Assembly: GCA_903905685.1 (NCBI GenBank)
Contig: CAIVHI010000268.1
Location: 1 to 5,955, forward strand
Length of the DNA stretch: 5,955 nucleotides
Origin: an uncultured Bacteroidota bacterium
GTDB lineage: Bacteria; Bacteroidota; Bacteroidia; Chitinophagales; Chitinophagaceae
Direction: 5' to 3'
Part shown: positions 5,263-5,955 of the stretch, in pieces
Layout of the letters: each line of letters opens with the position of its first letter
Position numbering within the stretch: the stretch's first letter is position 1
Made by a program: the position numbers and the translations under genes
The notes under the pieces: generated by a model
Database searches by the model: none
What the model saw: only the letters and a program-made list of their open reading frames with translations
Told to the model about the DNA's origin: nothing

Positions 5263-5826
5263 CTAATCAAAGATGATTTCCAAGTTGTTGTAATCGATCG
5301 TGATGGTACCGAACTGCTGCAAGACCGATTGTCCCAACAACAAAGGTGCTTTTGCGGTGTGTGTTACCGATGCCCGTACATTGTAAATTGTTCTGTTGCC
5401 AATGGTGATGGAGTGCAAGTTGACGATGGCACCTTCACTGATTCTTCCGGTTGCATCCAAAAAACGCTCCGAGCCCAAGAAGTCTGCCCGTGATATGGAG
5501 CCCTGCTTGTATAGGAATGCCGCCTCAACATCGGATATGGATATGAGGCTGGCACCGGTATCGAAGATGAATTCCATTTCCACACCATTTACTACCACAG
5601 GAACCTTGTATATGCCGCTCGATTTCCTCATTTTCACCACCGTTCTGGAATGGGCGGTGTGGTCGGGCGCGTCGGAATAACGGGCCGGGGGCGTAGGTTC
5701 GGAAGGAGTGCTTTGTGTAGGCGTGGTCTCTTTATGGCCCGGTGGTTCTTCGTCATCGCCAAAGCCGGCACAGCCGCCCAAAAGCAGTGCCATTGCCACA
5801 ATCGGTATCCAGTCTCGGAGTCTCAT
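5263..5826 (-). CDS. Retropepsin-like aspartyl protease lipoprotein
   Basis: This 187-residue protein begins with a lipoprotein signal peptide: MRLRDW, hydrophobic IVAMALL, and the lipobox LGGC with Cys19 as the lipidated residue. An acidic run DDEE (24-27) follows, then a Pro/Thr/Ser-rich linker (about 28-55) that would space the domain from the membrane. The domain (about 62-187) is a single retropepsin-like unit. VPVVVNGVEMEFIFDTGAS carries catalytic Asp89 in the Asp-Thr-Gly-Ala-Ser motif, and PLLLGQSVLQQFGTITID near the end matches the conserved 'LLG-x-x-x-L' strand. One catalytic Asp per chain means it must dimerise to act, as retroviral and bacterial clan AA proteases do. The start ATG overlaps the stop of the upstream minus-strand gene by ATGA, indicating one operon with coupled translation. 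Its end lies 22 bases from the stop of ctpA. The natural substrate is unknown; a non-proteolytic role cannot be excluded. Confidence 0.9.
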   Translation of the reverse strand: MRLRDWIPIVAMALLLGGCAGFGDDEEPPGHKETTPTQSTPSEPTPPARYSDAPDHTAHSRTVVKMRKSSGIYKVPVVVNGVEMEFIFDTGASLISISDVEAAFLYKQGSISRADFLGSERFLDATGRISEGAIVNLHSITIGNRTIYNVRASVTHTAKAPLLLGQSVLQQFGTITIDYNNLEIIFD

Positions 5827-5954
5827 TTCACTTCGCCGATTTTTGGGATGATTTGTATCAGAAACCTCTGGTTGGCACTCTCATGCACTTTATCCCGTCC
5901 CACGCCACGCTCGCCAGAGCCGGCTACCTGTACTTCGCATACATTGGGGTCGAA
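5823..5954 (-). CDS. C-terminal 43 residues of an unrecognised protein (5' end beyond the window)
   Basis: On the minus strand the frame from the right edge runs without a stop for 43 codons to TGA at 5825-5823, which overlaps the ATG of the retropepsin lipoprotein by four bases. The overlap and the codon use argue that it is a real gene end. The visible residues are FDPNVCEVQVAGSGERGVGR, then DKVHESANQRFLIQIIPKIG, then EVK. They suggest a Gly-rich loop after a Cys, then an amphipathic beta-strand region (RFLIQIIP). I do not recognise the family. It is the upstream gene of an operon with the aspartyl protease, and any promoter lies outside the window. Confidence 0.7.
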   Translation of the reverse strand, partial: FDPNVCEVQVAGSGERGVGRDKVHESANQRFLIQIIPKIGEVK

Positions 5955-5955
5955 G

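Noticed and set aside
5396..5680. Plus-strand open frame of 94 codons opposite the retropepsin lipoprotein
   Set aside because: It overlaps the Asp-Thr-Gly-Ala-Ser domain on the minus strand and its translation has no recognisable features.
1..5955. CRISPR array, insertion sequence, tRNA/rRNA or phage/defence genes
   Set aside because: No regularly spaced repeats, transposase motifs, terminal inverted repeats or structural RNA signatures are visible.

Overview
The window looks like ordinary chromosome from a member of the Bacteroidota, probably a Chitinophagales- or Cytophagales-like lineage. Several signs point there: a good Bacteroidota-type promoter (TTTG, 21 nt, TAAATTTG) ahead of the S41 peptidase gene, starts with little or no Shine-Dalgarno sequence, a secreted GH30 enzyme of the type common in this phylum, a DUF4412/GLPGLI-like secreted beta-rich protein, and a lipoprotein with an acidic stretch after the lipid-anchored cysteine. 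The phylum assignment is an inference from these features, not from a search.

Layout, left to right. The window opens inside the last 36 codons of a methionine-R-sulfoxide reductase gene (msrB, plus strand, ending at 112). About 400 bases with no recognisable gene follow, then a secreted glycoside hydrolase family 30 enzyme (509-1897, plus). A 356-base gap holds a simple hairpin and a pair of mutually exclusive hairpins (2117-2156). Next is a 135-residue cytoplasmic protein of an uncharacterised conserved family (2254-2661, plus). It converges on a secreted DUF4412-like protein (2741-3388, minus). That gene is divergent from a membrane-anchored S41 carboxy-terminal processing peptidase (ctpA, 3555-5240, plus), and the 166 bases between them carry the best promoter in the window and several related inverted motifs. 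The peptidase gene converges, with only 22 bases between stops, on a retropepsin-like lipoprotein (5263-5826, minus). That lipoprotein overlaps by ATGA the end of an unrecognised minus-strand gene that runs off the right edge (5823-5954).

How the genes fit together: no single pathway is visible. Four products are predicted to be exported or membrane-anchored (GH30, the DUF4412-like protein, the S41 peptidase and the aspartyl-protease lipoprotein), so the theme is cell-envelope and extracellular work. Only the last two minus-strand genes show clear evidence of co-expression. I see no mobile element, CRISPR array, tRNA, rRNA or defence system. The less expected points are the uncharacterised 135-residue protein with its structured upstream region, the lipid-anchored retropepsin coupled to an unknown gene, and several near-perfect dyads inside the peptidase gene.
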